From Streptococcus mitis (GTDB lineage: Bacteria > Bacillota > Bacilli > Lactobacillales > Streptococcaceae), in the NCBI RefSeq assembly GCF_000722695.1, contig NZ_JPFU01000005.1:5563-69562 (forward strand): a stretch of DNA of 64,000 bases, given 5' to 3'. Both the position numbers and the translations under genes were made by a program. How positions within the stretch are numbered: the stretch's first letter is position 1; each line of letters begins with the position of its first letter. The notes beneath the pieces were generated by a model, which had not been told where the DNA came from, made no database searches, and was given only the letters and a program-made list of their open reading frames with translations. Below are positions 47,270 through 56,348 of this stretch, piece by piece.

Positions 47270-47419
47270 CTTAAAAAATGAAGTTTTGCTCAAACGAGCT
47301 TTTTAAATTAAAACGAGCAATTATCAGTTCAAATTTGTTTCAAAAGAAGAACGGATAAATTAATCGCTGCTTTGTTTTTGAGTTAGGAAGTTAAGCATGC
47401 CAAACTGAGTCGTAGGAAT

Positions 47420-47505
47420 AAATTTCTTTATAGAAATGTGTTACAACTCTGCTATAACGGAATATTCCTTTTTTGCATTTATACAACTTATTTAACGCTG
47501 TGTTT
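47420..47505 (+). repeat. Left copy of an imperfect ~85-bp direct repeat
   Basis: Contains GTTACAACTCTGCTATAACG and ATATTCCTTTTTTGC. It matches 49427-49512 with scattered differences. The two copies flank the methyltransferase-regulator module. Confidence 0.75.
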
Positions 47506-47515
47506 ATTCTTGTGA

Positions 47516-47521
47516 TATAAT
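47516..47521 (+). promoter_or_regulatory. -10 of the methyltransferase-rgg promoter
   Basis: TATAAT preceded by TGTGA, with GGAGG and the ATG at 47551 downstream. Confidence 0.6.
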
Positions 47522-47550
47522 GTCAAATTATAGAGTGGAGGTCATTTAAA

Positions 47551-48324
47551 ATGATTGATAAAGTAATTGAACAATATAAAAGTCATGATAATCTTGATAT
47601 TCGAGTAGAATTGCATAAGAAGTATTCAAAAAATAAATTGGGATTTAATAATTGGATATTTTCTAACTACCAAATCACTGATGAAGTAAAGATTCTAGAA
47701 TTGGGATGTGGTACAGGAGAACTATGGAAAAGTAATAGTGATTCTATAGATAAAATGAAACAGTTGATTGTTACAGATTTTTCTAAAGATATGGTAAAAT
47801 CAACGAAGTCAGTTATTGGAAATAGAGACAATGTCAACTATGAGATAATGGATATTCAAAAGATTTCTTTTGAGAATGAAACTTTTGATATTGTTATTGC
47901 TAATATGCTTCTACATCATGTGAATGATATTCCTAAAGCTCTCTCTGAGGTGAATAGGGTCTTAAAAACCGAAGGCATTTTTTACTGTGCTACATTTGGT
48001 GAAAATGGAGTTGTAAATTATTTAGCAAATTTATTTAAAGATGAGGTTAATCAAGATTTAGAAAATAAAAGGTTTACTTTACAAAATGGTAAAAGGTACC
48101 TGAGTAGGTATTTTAACTCTGTCGATACATTACTCTATGATGATGAGTTACAGGTAACTAGTATAGATGACCTAGTTAAATACATCCAATCGTTTAAAGG
48201 AATTTCAGAAATAGGTTCACTAGAAGAGGAAATAATACGTAAAAGATTGGAAAGTGAGTTTAATAATGGTATGTTAATCATTCCTAAAGAATATGGTATG
48301 TTTATCGCTCGAAAAGAAAGTTAA
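47551..48324 (+). CDS. Class I SAM-dependent methyltransferase
   Basis: A 257-residue methyltransferase. Motif I is ILELGCGTGELW, and an acidic residue at the end of strand 2 is seen in LIVTDFSKDM. Post-I MDIQKISFENETFDIVIANMLLHH is typical of UbiE-like small-molecule enzymes. The substrate is unknown. The gap to the next regulator gene is 12 bp, so they form one transcript. AT-rich composition and flanking repeats suggest an acquired cassette. Confidence 0.82.
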   Translation: MIDKVIEQYKSHDNLDIRVELHKKYSKNKLGFNNWIFSNYQITDEVKILELGCGTGELWKSNSDSIDKMKQLIVTDFSKDMVKSTKSVIGNRDNVNYEIMDIQKISFENETFDIVIANMLLHHVNDIPKALSEVNRVLKTEGIFYCATFGENGVVNYLANLFKDEVNQDLENKRFTLQNGKRYLSRYFNSVDTLLYDDELQVTSIDDLVKYIQSFKGISEIGSLEEEIIRKRLESEFNNGMLIIPKEYGMFIARKES

Positions 48325-48336
48325 GGGAATGAAAGT

Positions 48337-49194
48337 GTGAAAAATTACGGAGAAGCTTTTCGATATTTTAGAAAATTAAACGGATATTCTTTAGAGTATG
48401 CTGCAGCTTATTCTATATCAAAATCTCAACTTTCTAGATTTGAAAGGGGAGAAAATGAAATTTCTCTTTCAACATTTTTTGAATTATTATCAAATATCAA
48501 TGTTTCGATAGAGAATTTTTGTAATCATCTAGAACATTATAAAAGATCGGAGCGTGATGATTTTTTGGTTAATTTATCTCCAAATTTTTATAGTTTGAAT
48601 ACTAAAGGATTGGAGGTAATAAAAAATGAGCAACAAAAGCTTTTTGAGAAGAGTGGGGAAAAAACTCATAAAATAAATACAATTATGGTTCAGGGATTAT
48701 TAAATCAGATAGATTGTAATCATGTAGTTAGTAAAGATGATCTAAATTTAGTATATGACTATTTATTCCAGAAGGAACGATGGGAGTCCTATGAGATAAC
48801 ACTGATTGGTAATTTATATCATCTTTTTGAAATAGATTATATTTACAGAGTTGGAAAAGAAATACTAGAGCGTACACATTATTACGAAAAAATCGGTAAG
48901 AATAGAAATTTAGTTGTGTCAGCTTGTTTAAATTTTTGGTTCTGTTGCCTTGAAAATTCACATCTAATATATGCAGACTACTTTGAAATGAAATTAAAAA
49001 AATTATTAAAAGATGACACAAAAGTTTTTGAAAAATCTACATTCAAATTTGTAGAAGGATATAAAATATATCTGACTGAATCTAAAGAATCTGGAATTAA
49101 GCAAATGCAAAATGTTATTAAATATTTTGAGTTTATTGAGTCTAAAAATATTGCTTTATATTTTCAAAAACGATTAAATGAGCTGGTAGATTAA
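48337..49194 (+). CDS. Rgg/GadR/MutR family regulator
   Basis: A 285-residue regulator. It starts with an XRE-type HTH (about 3-65, GEAFRYFRKLNGYSLEYAA, SKSQLSRFERGENEISL) and continues as a TPR-like helical domain that binds short peptides in the Rgg family. The start is GTG at 48337 with a weak ribosome site. I found no clear short hydrophobic pheromone gene next to it. It probably controls the coupled methyltransferase. Confidence 0.85.
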   Translation: MKNYGEAFRYFRKLNGYSLEYAAAYSISKSQLSRFERGENEISLSTFFELLSNINVSIENFCNHLEHYKRSERDDFLVNLSPNFYSLNTKGLEVIKNEQQKLFEKSGEKTHKINTIMVQGLLNQIDCNHVVSKDDLNLVYDYLFQKERWESYEITLIGNLYHLFEIDYIYRVGKEILERTHYYEKIGKNRNLVVSACLNFWFCCLENSHLIYADYFEMKLKKLLKDDTKVFEKSTFKFVEGYKIYLTESKESGIKQMQNVIKYFEFIESKNIALYFQKRLNELVD

Positions 49195-49259
49195 ACACCA
49201 TTTTCTCTGTCGAGATATTGTTTTTAAAATGTTGTGCTAAATGATTGATGCTATGTGGA

Positions 49260-49332
49260 AATACAAAAAAATTTTTTTGATACGAAGTTGACCTGTATTT
49301 TTGATACTAATCATCTTCGTATTTTTTGTATT
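49260..49332 (+). terminator. Long inverted repeat after the rgg gene
   Basis: AATACAAAAAA...ATACGAAG pairs with CTTCGTATTTTTTGTATT. The left arm has an extra 9-nt A/T insertion, and the loop is about 27 nt. It is likely the terminator of the module. Confidence 0.55.
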
Positions 49333-49426
49333 AAACGATATAAGTTTGTTGTAAACTTACAAGGAACAGAGACATTAAAAAATAACAGTATATCTATTTG
49401 TTTTATATATTTTACAAATTCTGCAT

Positions 49427-49512
49427 AAATCTCTTTCTAGTAAGGTGTTGTAACTCTGCTATAATGGATTTATTCCTTTTTTGTTTTTACACAATTTATT
49501 TTACACTACCAA
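49427..49512 (+). repeat. Right copy of an imperfect ~85-bp direct repeat
   Basis: Contains GTTGTAACTCTGCTATAATG and TTATTCCTTTTTTG. It mirrors the left copy at 47420-47505. Confidence 0.75.
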
Positions 49513-49517
49513 AAAAC

Positions 49518-49544
49518 AAGGTCAGGATTTTGCTCCTGACCTTT
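49518..49544. terminator. Terminator of the DUF402 gene
   Basis: AAGGTCAGGA/TCCTGACCTT hairpin. On the minus strand it is followed by GTTTTTTGG. Confidence 0.85.
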
Positions 49545-49551
49545 GACAACT

Positions 49552-50085
49552 TTACCGATTCTTTAGTTCTACATAGCGCTTGTACCAAATGTTTACATAG
49601 GCTTCTGAGAAAGGACCACGTCCATTGTTAATCCAATCAACAAGAATTTTGACATGTTCTTTTAAAATATAGTCCAAGTCATCAGAATAATTCATTTTGC
49701 GTTTGTGGCGCTCATACTCCTCAACGTCCAAGAGACGTTTTTCCCCATCTGTAAAAATTTTAACATCCAAATCGTAATCAATATACTTCAGTGCTTCTTC
49801 ATCCAGATAGTAGGGGCTAGCCATATTGCAATAGTAGGAAGTTCCATTATCACGAATCATGGCAATGATATTAAACCAATATTTCTTGTGAAAGTAAACA
49901 ATAGCCGGTTCTCGAGTGACCCAACGACGACCATCACTTTCGGTAACAAGTGTATGATCGTTGACACCAATAATGGCGTTTTCTGTTGTTTTTAGTACCA
50001 TGGTGTCCCGCCAAGTTCGGTGGAGACTCCCATCATGCTTATAACTTTGAATTGTAATAAAGTCGCCTTCTTTTGGAAGCTTCAT
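49552..50085 (-). CDS. DUF402 nucleoside tri-/diphosphatase (Ntdp-like)
   Basis: A 177-residue DUF402 protein ([39 protein letters not shown]). Characterised members hydrolyse nucleoside tri- and diphosphates with a divalent metal. It lies downstream of recX on the same strand with an 88-bp gap. Confidence 0.85.
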   Translation of the reverse strand: MKLPKEGDFITIQSYKHDGSLHRTWRDTMVLKTTENAIIGVNDHTLVTESDGRRWVTREPAIVYFHKKYWFNIIAMIRDNGTSYYCNMASPYYLDEEALKYIDYDLDVKIFTDGEKRLLDVEEYERHKRKMNYSDDLDYILKEHVKILVDWINNGRGPFSEAYVNIWYKRYVELKNR

Positions 50086-50173
50086 AACTAACCAACTTTC
50101 TACAATTTATAAGTTTATCGTTTACTATTGTACCATAAAATTACCTAAAATCTGTGAATTTTACATGAAAATA

Positions 50174-50950
50174 TTAAAGATATTCTCTGAGAGCGCTTGC
50201 TATATCCGAAAAATCGTAGCCTTTTCGTGCTAAAACTTGAGTTAAACGCTGTTTAAGTTCGTATCCTTCATATTTGCGGGCATACTTAGCATATTGCTTG
50301 TCAAGTTCCTTGAAGATGAGTTCCTGAGTCGTTTCTCCATCAACTTGACTATCCAATTCGTCAAAGGCACTTTTAGCATCAGAGTAAGAGAATCCCTTGT
50401 TGGTCAGATTTTGGATTATCTTATCTTGCAAGGCGCGAGATGGAAGTTTTCCTTCATATTTTTTCAATAGTTTATTAGCTATACGTTGAGCGACTTCCAA
50501 AAAATCAAATTCTTTCAAGATCTCTTCTATAGTAGCTTTTGAAATTCCTTTTTGTGCTAATTTCTGAGTCAGTACATAAGGTCCCTTGTCTCCTGAAAGT
50601 TGATTGGCATTGATGATAGCATAAGCGTACTGACCATCATTAATCCACTTATCTTCTTTAAGATTAATAATGACTTGAGAAACAATGTTTTCATCAATAT
50701 CATATTTTTTCAGATATTCTCTGACTTCTTTTTCAGTGCGAGCTTTAAAGGATAGGTGGTAGAGGGCTAGATTCTTACCGTAAGAAAATTTGGCAAAGTC
50801 CTGAATCTCTTTCAATTCTTCTTGGCTTATCACCTTATCTCTCGATAACATAAAACGAACAATAGTATCTTCAGTAATGTAGCATTTGTCGCCATTATCA
50901 AGCTCCATCAGATAGAGTCTTTTTTTCTTTTCAAGTTTTGTGATTTTCAT
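50174..50950 (-). CDS. recX: RecA regulator RecX
   Basis: A 258-residue RecX with three-helix repeats ([24 protein letters not shown], [37 protein letters not shown]). It modulates RecA filaments. The ATG at 50950 gives the family start [12 protein letters not shown]; an ATG at 50968 adds six residues. A PICI-like element starts just upstream of its promoter. Confidence 0.93.
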   Translation of the reverse strand: MKITKLEKKKRLYLMELDNGDKCYITEDTIVRFMLSRDKVISQEELKEIQDFAKFSYGKNLALYHLSFKARTEKEVREYLKKYDIDENIVSQVIINLKEDKWINDGQYAYAIINANQLSGDKGPYVLTQKLAQKGISKATIEEILKEFDFLEVAQRIANKLLKKYEGKLPSRALQDKIIQNLTNKGFSYSDAKSAFDELDSQVDGETTQELIFKELDKQYAKYARKYEGYELKQRLTQVLARKGYDFSDIASALREYL

Positions 50951-51039
50951 AGTTCTATTATAACTCAAAATGTGATAAAAAGCTGAAACCCCTTGATATA
51001 GCCGTTTTTTGTCTCTTAATGATGAATTTTAAGAACTTT

Positions 51040-52206
51040 TTAGGAACTTTGTAGATTCTCAATGGCTTTTTCATAAAAGGAAGTCGCCTTTTTCTTATTG
51101 TCTTTGGATAGGTGACTATAGATGTCCATAGTCATTGAAATTTTAGAATGGCCTAGCCGTGTTTGGATTTCTTTATAAGGCAGGCCAGCATTAAGCAATA
51201 GACTAGCGTGGGTGTGTCGGAAAGCGTGGAAACTCAAACGAGGACATCCAGCCAGTTTTAAATGCTTTTCTAGTCTGAATCTGAGCGCTCCAGCTTCTCT
51301 ATAATTGTCAAAGGTATCAGAGAACACTTTTTCAAAAGTTACCCCTATTTCCCTACCTATTTGGGATTGTCTTGCTTTATAGAGCCGAAGCATGAGTACC
51401 GTTTTGGTATCCAGTGCTATTTCTCTAATGCTACTTTTACTTTTAGGGCTAGTGATTTCCTTGAGGGTGTTTAAAGTCTTGGTAACTGAAATGCTACCGT
51501 TTTGTAAGTCAATATCAGACCATTTCAAGGCTAAACACTCACGAATACGCAAACCAGTCGCTAGAAGTGTCTTATATAACACCGTATCGGAGAAATTTTT
51601 ATAAGTGTTTGGCAACTGATCCAGATAATCTAAGAATTTTTTCAAATTGTCGTCATCCAGATATTTCAGTTTTTGCCCTTCTTTGGGTTTGCGACGTGGG
51701 ACGATGATATCACTAGATGGATTTGAAGCAATGACTTGCAAGGAAACGGCATAGGATAATATGCGTTTATTTAGGGCATGGAGTTGATTATATTGCTGAT
51801 AACCTTTCCCTAGTTGGTTATAATCTATTGCCCACTGGTTTACCTGGTGCTGAATGATTGGGGGCGTCAGCTTATCCAGCTTGTAGTCTCCAAAGGCTGG
51901 TAGGAGATACTTTTTTATGTTGTTTTTTGCTCCTATAAGAGTGCTATGTTTGACTGTATGGCAATAATTTTCTAGCCAGAGGTTCGTCAATTCCTGATAG
52001 GTGGTAACATTAACGGTTTTTGTGACTGTTGAGCCGTTTTTTTCAAACTCTACCTTGGCTTGGATAGCCTTGCTTTTGAGTCTGTTCTTGGTTCTGTCTG
52101 AAATAGTTGTCTTGACTTTCTTACCTGTTACGGTATCGATACCAAGATAAATGCTGGAACGGTAAACTACTGATCCATCTTTCTTTTTGTACTCTGTAAT
52201 CTTCAT
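51040..52206 (-). CDS. int: Tyrosine-family integrase
   Basis: A 388-residue phage integrase. It has an N-terminal arm-binding domain (ITEYKKKDGSVVYRSSIYLG), a core-binding SAM-like domain (about 65-170), and a catalytic domain with TGLRIRECLALKW, HAFRHTHASLLLNAG and LGHSKISMTMDIYSHL containing the R-H-R-H-Y set. It points out of the element toward recX, which is the normal position next to attL. Confidence 0.95.
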   Translation of the reverse strand: MKITEYKKKDGSVVYRSSIYLGIDTVTGKKVKTTISDRTKNRLKSKAIQAKVEFEKNGSTVTKTVNVTTYQELTNLWLENYCHTVKHSTLIGAKNNIKKYLLPAFGDYKLDKLTPPIIQHQVNQWAIDYNQLGKGYQQYNQLHALNKRILSYAVSLQVIASNPSSDIIVPRRKPKEGQKLKYLDDDNLKKFLDYLDQLPNTYKNFSDTVLYKTLLATGLRIRECLALKWSDIDLQNGSISVTKTLNTLKEITSPKSKSSIREIALDTKTVLMLRLYKARQSQIGREIGVTFEKVFSDTFDNYREAGALRFRLEKHLKLAGCPRLSFHAFRHTHASLLLNAGLPYKEIQTRLGHSKISMTMDIYSHLSKDNKKKATSFYEKAIENLQSS

Positions 52207-52226
52207 GGTTTTACTCCTTTTCCATC

Positions 52227-52255
52227 AGCAGGCAAGCAATTAGAAAAGGTTTTGA
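52227..52255 (+). repeat. 29-bp exact direct repeat, left copy
   Basis: Begins AGCAGGCAAGCAATTAG and is identical to 56468-56496 over 29 bases. It lies just upstream of the integrase start codon. Confidence 0.9.
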
Positions 52256-52341
52256 GTTTATACCATGCGAGGAGCTACGAGAATGCCCCTATTTTCGATT
52301 TTAAGCAGTCGGACGGTAAATTGTACCAGAATAGAAAACAA

Positions 52342-52364
52342 GGCGAATATGGGGGAGTTTTTTA
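52342..52364 (+). repeat. 23-bp exact direct repeat, left copy
   Basis: Begins GGCGAATATGGGGGAG and is identical to 53451-53473. The two copies bracket the MazF/PemK-like toxin gene. Confidence 0.9.
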
Positions 52365-52399
52365 TTTTAAGTTATGTTTACTAGAATATAAAAAGAAAA

Positions 52400-52422
52400 G
52401 TAGCCGTATCAAATACGGCTAC
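52400..52422. terminator. Perfect hairpin after the toxin gene
   Basis: GTAGCCGTAT/ATACGGCTAC with a 3-nt loop. On the minus strand a T-rich tract follows, so it terminates the leftward toxin transcript. Confidence 0.8.
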
Positions 52423-52517
52423 TATCACGTTATGGATCTAAAATCCAAATGTAAACTTTATGGAGCTAAACTCCTAATAGCTGTATTGTAATATAATTAT
52501 TAAAAAATGTCAAGAGA

Positions 52518-53282
52518 TTAGAAAAGGTATAATTCTTTTAACTTTTCGTTAATTTTGTCCAATGTGTTATCAGATACTTTCATTTTTCCGATTGGATCTA
52601 ATCTATTTTTCTTTAAAATTCTATCTTTGCTGATTGTTTGAAGGTTATTACACTTGGCATAAGAACGCTTAATGTATTTTTTGTAGTATTGAGTTAATTC
52701 AATAACGTCATTTATTTCTGATTGTGTCCGTTTAAGGTTATCATCGTCTATTATCTTAGGTTGAATTATTTCGTTTGAAAATTGTTCTGTATAAGCTTGG
52801 TAGACATCCGATAAGGCAGCTTCAGTAATTGCATTATTGGAATCTAAATATTTTAGGTAGGCAAATAATTCTTTGTGTAATTTTTCAATATATTCATCAA
52901 GCAAAATAGAAGGATATTCTGCAATGACTTCGTCTATGAGTACAGTATCTATTTGATTTTTAGATGTTAGAGGAATTACTGTAAGTGTTTTTTTATAGGG
53001 ACTATCTACTTTGTCTAAGACAATAGCCCAATGATTATTTGATAATTCTCCGCCTATATTTACACCGAACTCTACGAATACCAGAGAACCACGACTGAAT
53101 TTCCAATATTTTCTTTTTTGAGTCTTGGCTTCAAATAAGAATTGTTCAGATTGTCTTTTAACTGCTGGTGCAAGAAATCTGTATTTAGAAGATGTATGCT
53201 TTGCTTTACCAAGTTTATAGAGTTTTTCAACTTCTATGTAGTTTTGTTTGGTTTGTTCAAAATATGGATTTTCTTTGTTCAT
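52518..53282 (-). CDS. MazF/PemK-like toxin domain protein
   Basis: A 254-residue protein. The N-terminal helix region (1-55) is followed by a PemK/MazF fold (about 58-130) with FSRGSLVFVEFGVNIGGELSN, HWAIVL and LTVIPLTSK. A long helical C-terminus follows (about 130-254). This larger form is common in Gram-positive prophages. No separate antitoxin gene is visible beside it. It is bracketed by 23-bp direct repeats, as if inserted as a cassette. Confidence 0.8.
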   Translation of the reverse strand: MNKENPYFEQTKQNYIEVEKLYKLGKAKHTSSKYRFLAPAVKRQSEQFLFEAKTQKRKYWKFSRGSLVFVEFGVNIGGELSNNHWAIVLDKVDSPYKKTLTVIPLTSKNQIDTVLIDEVIAEYPSILLDEYIEKLHKELFAYLKYLDSNNAITEAALSDVYQAYTEQFSNEIIQPKIIDDDNLKRTQSEINDVIELTQYYKKYIKRSYAKCNNLQTISKDRILKKNRLDPIGKMKVSDNTLDKINEKLKELYLF

Positions 53283-53450
53283 TTTAATTCCCTCTATATA
53301 TGCCCACGATTTCGCCGATGGTTTAGAAGATATTAGTCATCTCTATTTGTCAAATTTGTCGTTTTTTGCACTTTAGTCTGTAAAATTGGCTTTCTATTCT
53401 TCAATTTCCCCTGTTTTTGCACAATAGACCTTAGAAATAGGGGCGCTATT

Positions 53451-53473
53451 GGCGAATATGGGGGAGTTTTTTA
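53451..53473 (+). repeat. 23-bp exact direct repeat, right copy
   Basis: Identical to 52342-52364 and overlapping the stop codon of the lipoprotein gene (TTA at 53471-53473 on the plus strand). Confidence 0.9.
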
Positions 53474-54010
53474 ATTTACGATGATTTCTCCAACAGGGAT
53501 AAAATCTTTTTGTTTTGAAGATTTTGCGATTAAGTCGTATTGATCAGCGGATTTTTCATATCCAAGGGAAAGAGTAGTATTGTCGTCTGGTAATTTTTTA
53601 GCAAACTCAGATATAGACATCCGAAATACGGTAATTGCATTTTGCTGATTAGTTGTAGCAGAATTTGAATTGATTGCGGCCATAGTCTCTTTTGCGTTAT
53701 CTTTAGCCGTTCCAGTTAGCAAAATCATAATTGTATCATGCGGTTCGGATGAATCTGAATCGATTACGTTATTTTGAATTTTTACGCTTATTGCGCCAGT
53801 TGATTCAGGATCTAATTTTGATTTGATTTCAGAAATTAGATTGTCGTATTTACTGTTATCTACTTTGGCTTTTGTGTTTGTTGAAGTAGTATTTTTTTGC
53901 TCCGTTTTTGGTTGCTCCGAGCTATCTTTGGTAGTTGATTGATTGTTAGAGCAAGCTACTAGAAGGGTAGCAGAAAGTAAAATAGCTGACGTGCCTAGTA
54001 ATTTTTTCAT
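53471..54010 (-). CDS. Prophage-encoded lipoprotein
   Basis: A 179-residue protein. The lipobox LLVACSNN (Cys20) follows an n- and h-region typical of type II signal peptides. A Ser/Thr/Lys/Gln-rich linker (about 21-55) leads to a small globular domain. No enzymatic motif is seen. Surface lipoproteins on prophages can act in superinfection exclusion, which is an inference from context. Confidence 0.82.
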   Translation of the reverse strand: MKKLLGTSAILLSATLLVACSNNQSTTKDSSEQPKTEQKNTTSTNTKAKVDNSKYDNLISEIKSKLDPESTGAISVKIQNNVIDSDSSEPHDTIMILLTGTAKDNAKETMAAINSNSATTNQQNAITVFRMSISEFAKKLPDDNTTLSLGYEKSADQYDLIAKSSKQKDFIPVGEIIVN

Positions 54011-54240
54011 AAGTAGCCTCCTATATGCTGATGTTTTCTGATAAAAGATGGTGGATTTTTATAGAACTTCTCAAAAACCATTGTAGCCTGAATGCGGTCT
54101 CCACCACTTACTCCTTTGCTTCCACCATTGGCGATATGTAGGCGATAACCTTTTGAAGCTTGTTTATTGATAACATCTTCCAATTCTGTAAGGTTTCTTG
54201 ATTCAGTGTCAAAAAATCCTATGGGGGGTTACTCTTTTTT
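54010..54240 (-). pseudogene. C-terminal remnant of a DUF4177-like gene
   Basis: Reading leftwards from about 54240, the frame gives ELEDVINKQASKGYRLHIAN and then DRIQATMVFEKFY, the C-terminal pattern of DUF4177 proteins often found beside phage repressors. The N-terminal half and the start codon are missing. Confidence 0.65.
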
Positions 54241-54275
54241 AGTTTTTTATCAGATAATTCTAAGTAATTTTCAAA

Positions 54276-54902
54276 TTATTTTTTATCAGGATGCTCTTCT
54301 ATGATACCTATACCTCTATTTTTTTCGTATAGACTATTTACTAGTTGCATAACGATTTTTTTATCAGATGTTGGAAGGGATAGAAAAGAACCAAAAAAAT
54401 CTTTAAAAAGTATTGGCAATTGTCCAAGAGCTATGTAGATTCTTGAAATATTATCAGAAAGAGTCCCATATATTTTTTCGTCATAATCTTCGGAGTGAGT
54501 TTTTTTACACTCTTTAAGAATAAGATCCTTAATATCTTGTTCGATTATGGGAAGATTATCAGCTTTTACAAAAACAGATAAAATCCACTTCCCGTTTTTT
54601 CGATTAGTCTCATCGTACACTGAAATTATATTTTTAGAATCTGGGTTAGTATGTAATAATTTTACCATATTTTTATGGCTACCAAGTGCATCATTTTGAA
54701 TAGTTTTATAATCCTCATGCCCCAACAAATACCCAACGCTTACCCCGAAGTAGTCAGCTAGTTTTTGTGTATATTCATATTTAATTTTTAATTCTTTTTC
54801 TTTTTCCCAACGGGATATAGTCATCTCTGATACTCCAAGAAGTTCAGCAAGTGTTTTTTGGGTGTCCCCTTTACTCTTTCGTAATTCTTGTAATTTGTTC
54901 AT
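54276..54902 (-). CDS. XRE family (CI-like) repressor
   Basis: A 208-residue repressor. The N-terminal HTH (about 2-60, LQELRKSKGDTQKTLAELLG, SEMTISRWEKEKELK) is followed by a C-terminal region with no S24 peptidase motif, as in PICI-type or immunity repressors. It is divergent from the Cro-like gene across a control region with repeated operators. Confidence 0.88.
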   Translation of the reverse strand: MNKLQELRKSKGDTQKTLAELLGVSEMTISRWEKEKELKIKYEYTQKLADYFGVSVGYLLGHEDYKTIQNDALGSHKNMVKLLHTNPDSKNIISVYDETNRKNGKWILSVFVKADNLPIIEQDIKDLILKECKKTHSEDYDEKIYGTLSDNISRIYIALGQLPILFKDFFGSFLSLPTSDKKIVMQLVNSLYEKNRGIGIIEEHPDKK

Positions 54903-54943
54903 CTTATATTACCTCAAAATAATTATAACACAAAAAATAAATC

Positions 54944-55022
54944 TTTAACAAAAATGTTAGAAATTCTTGACAATTAACATTTTATTTAGTAGAATACAGA
55001 AGAACTAACAAAAATGTTAGAA
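54944..55022. promoter_or_regulatory. Operator/promoter region of the satellite switch
   Basis: Two copies of the TAACA(A)nTGTTAG palindrome (about 54946-54961 and 55005-55020) flank a central related half-site near 54973-54983 (AATTAACATTTTAT). A TTGACA -35 (about 54967) and TAGAAT -10 (about 54990) drive the rightward genes. This is the CI/Cro-type arrangement. Confidence 0.75.
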
Positions 55023-55040
55023 AAGAAAGGGGGAACTTCA

Positions 55041-55226
55041 TTGCTTATTACCTCAACACAAGCAAAAGCGATTCGCCGAAAGCAAGCAGACAAGAAATTG
55101 ACCGCAAAGCAAGCAGGCGAAGAAATAGGGGTTTCACAAGTTACCTATCGCAAAATCCGAGACGGTGGCGAAGTAAAGCCTAGTATTTATCAAAAAGCCA
55201 TGCAGTGGCTTGCTGAAGATTATTAG
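55041..55226 (+). CDS. Cro-like small HTH protein
   Basis: A 61-residue HTH protein (AKAIRRKQADKKLTAKQAGE, VSQVTYRKIRDGGEV). TTG at 55041 has AAGGGGG upstream. The ATG at 55014 would place the start inside the operator and has no ribosome site. It is the first rightward gene, so a Cro-like or excision function is likely. Confidence 0.72.
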   Translation: MLITSTQAKAIRRKQADKKLTAKQAGEEIGVSQVTYRKIRDGGEVKPSIYQKAMQWLAEDY

Positions 55227-55465
55227 AAAGGAGCGAACAGATCGCAATACTTCAATACATTTACAAGTTTCTCATGTGGTGCTTTACTACTGGGGATTGA
55301 TAAACGGATCTAGCTAAATATTCGCTAGTGTAATTTGCTTGTTACCTATAGCAGTATCAAGGGTTTGTAGGGGTTCATATTCTCCGATTTTACCCTACTT
55401 TAATGCTTTACCTTGGTACTGTTTTAGGTGGCAAGCACGAGCAACAAGAAGAAAGGAGTGAACCA

Positions 55466-56068
55466 ATGGAATTGGTTTATATGGACGGCAAGAAAGAGCC
55501 GTATACACTGAGCAGTATCGTTGCCGACTGCGCTGAAATTAAGCACAGACATTTGAAGATTTTGCTGAACAAGCACCGAGAGGACTTTGAAATCTTCGGA
55601 AAGGTGCAATTTAAAATTTCACCTTCAAAGAGTGGACAAAATGTACGGGACTATATTTTGAATGAGCAACAAGCAACCTTGATGATCACTTACTTACGAA
55701 ATACAGAACCCGTAAAAGAGTTTAAGAAGAACCTGGTTAAAGCCTTTTTTGAAATGCGTGATGAACTTTCTAAGCGTTATCTTCAAAGAGAACTGGAAAA
55801 ACCAAAGCGCAAGACCTTAACCGAAGCTATCAAATCATGGGAGAAAGCGCCCAAGCATGCCTATAGTACACTTACAAACTTATTGCTAAAGGGAGCGACT
55901 GGGAAAAACAAAGCCCAACTCATGCAAGAGCGAGAAAGTGGAAACGGTATTGACAGTTTAACCAGTGATGAACTTACAAACTATCAGCGCTCGGAAGATA
56001 TGGCAATAGCTATGATTAATTTGAATAGGGGATATTCAGAAATTAAGGAATTAATTTTTAAAGTATAG
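55466..56068 (+). CDS. Rha-like phage regulatory protein
   Basis: A 200-residue protein with an N-terminal Rha domain (about 10-110, HRHLKILLNKHREDFEIFGK, EQQATLMITYLRNTEPVKEF). Rha proteins are temperate-phage factors that interfere with growth in some hosts. The ATG at 55466 follows GAAAGGAGTG; the 239-bp gap before it holds no supported gene. The C-terminal region (about 130-200) is unlike known domains. Confidence 0.78.
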   Translation: MELVYMDGKKEPYTLSSIVADCAEIKHRHLKILLNKHREDFEIFGKVQFKISPSKSGQNVRDYILNEQQATLMITYLRNTEPVKEFKKNLVKAFFEMRDELSKRYLQRELEKPKRKTLTEAIKSWEKAPKHAYSTLTNLLLKGATGKNKAQLMQERESGNGIDSLTSDELTNYQRSEDMAIAMINLNRGYSEIKELIFKV

Positions 56069-56079
56069 GAGTATAGAAA

Positions 56080-56340
56080 ATGGAAAATGATTTTAAGACA
56101 GTTACGAATGCCAAAGGGTTAGAAATTCCCAAGTATTCCAAGGATTTTAAAAAGCTAGTTGAGAAAGACAGACAACTAGCTGAATATCTTTGTATGAACT
56201 ACGAGAACTTGGACAGTGAAGACCTGGGCGCATTTCTTGAAACGGTGGAGCAGGGGTTCAGCTGGATTCTAGATCTTATCGAAAGTAAAGACTTGCTTTA
56301 TAAACCAAAGTCAGGTAGTAATCATGCAAAAAGAAAATAA
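56080..56340 (+). CDS. Small acidic protein of the satellite early region
   Basis: An 86-residue protein (MENDFKTVTNAKGLEIPKYS, FLETVEQGFSWILDLIESK). It has no recognised domain. It is 11 bp after the Rha-like gene with AGGAG upstream. Confidence 0.6.
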   Translation: MENDFKTVTNAKGLEIPKYSKDFKKLVEKDRQLAEYLCMNYENLDSEDLGAFLETVEQGFSWILDLIESKDLLYKPKSGSNHAKRK

Positions 56341-56348
56341 AAAAATCA

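Noticed and set aside
48728-49021. A minus-strand frame inside the rgg gene
   Set aside because: A shadow of the rgg coding strand; no promoter or ribosome site.
49195-49551. A short hydrophobic pheromone gene next to rgg
   Set aside because: No small ORF with a ribosome site and a hydrophobic C-terminus could be found in this gap.
52252-52491. A 79-codon plus-strand frame upstream of the integrase start
   Set aside because: It spans the 29-bp and 23-bp repeats and a terminator hairpin, has no ribosome site, and has no recognised similarity.
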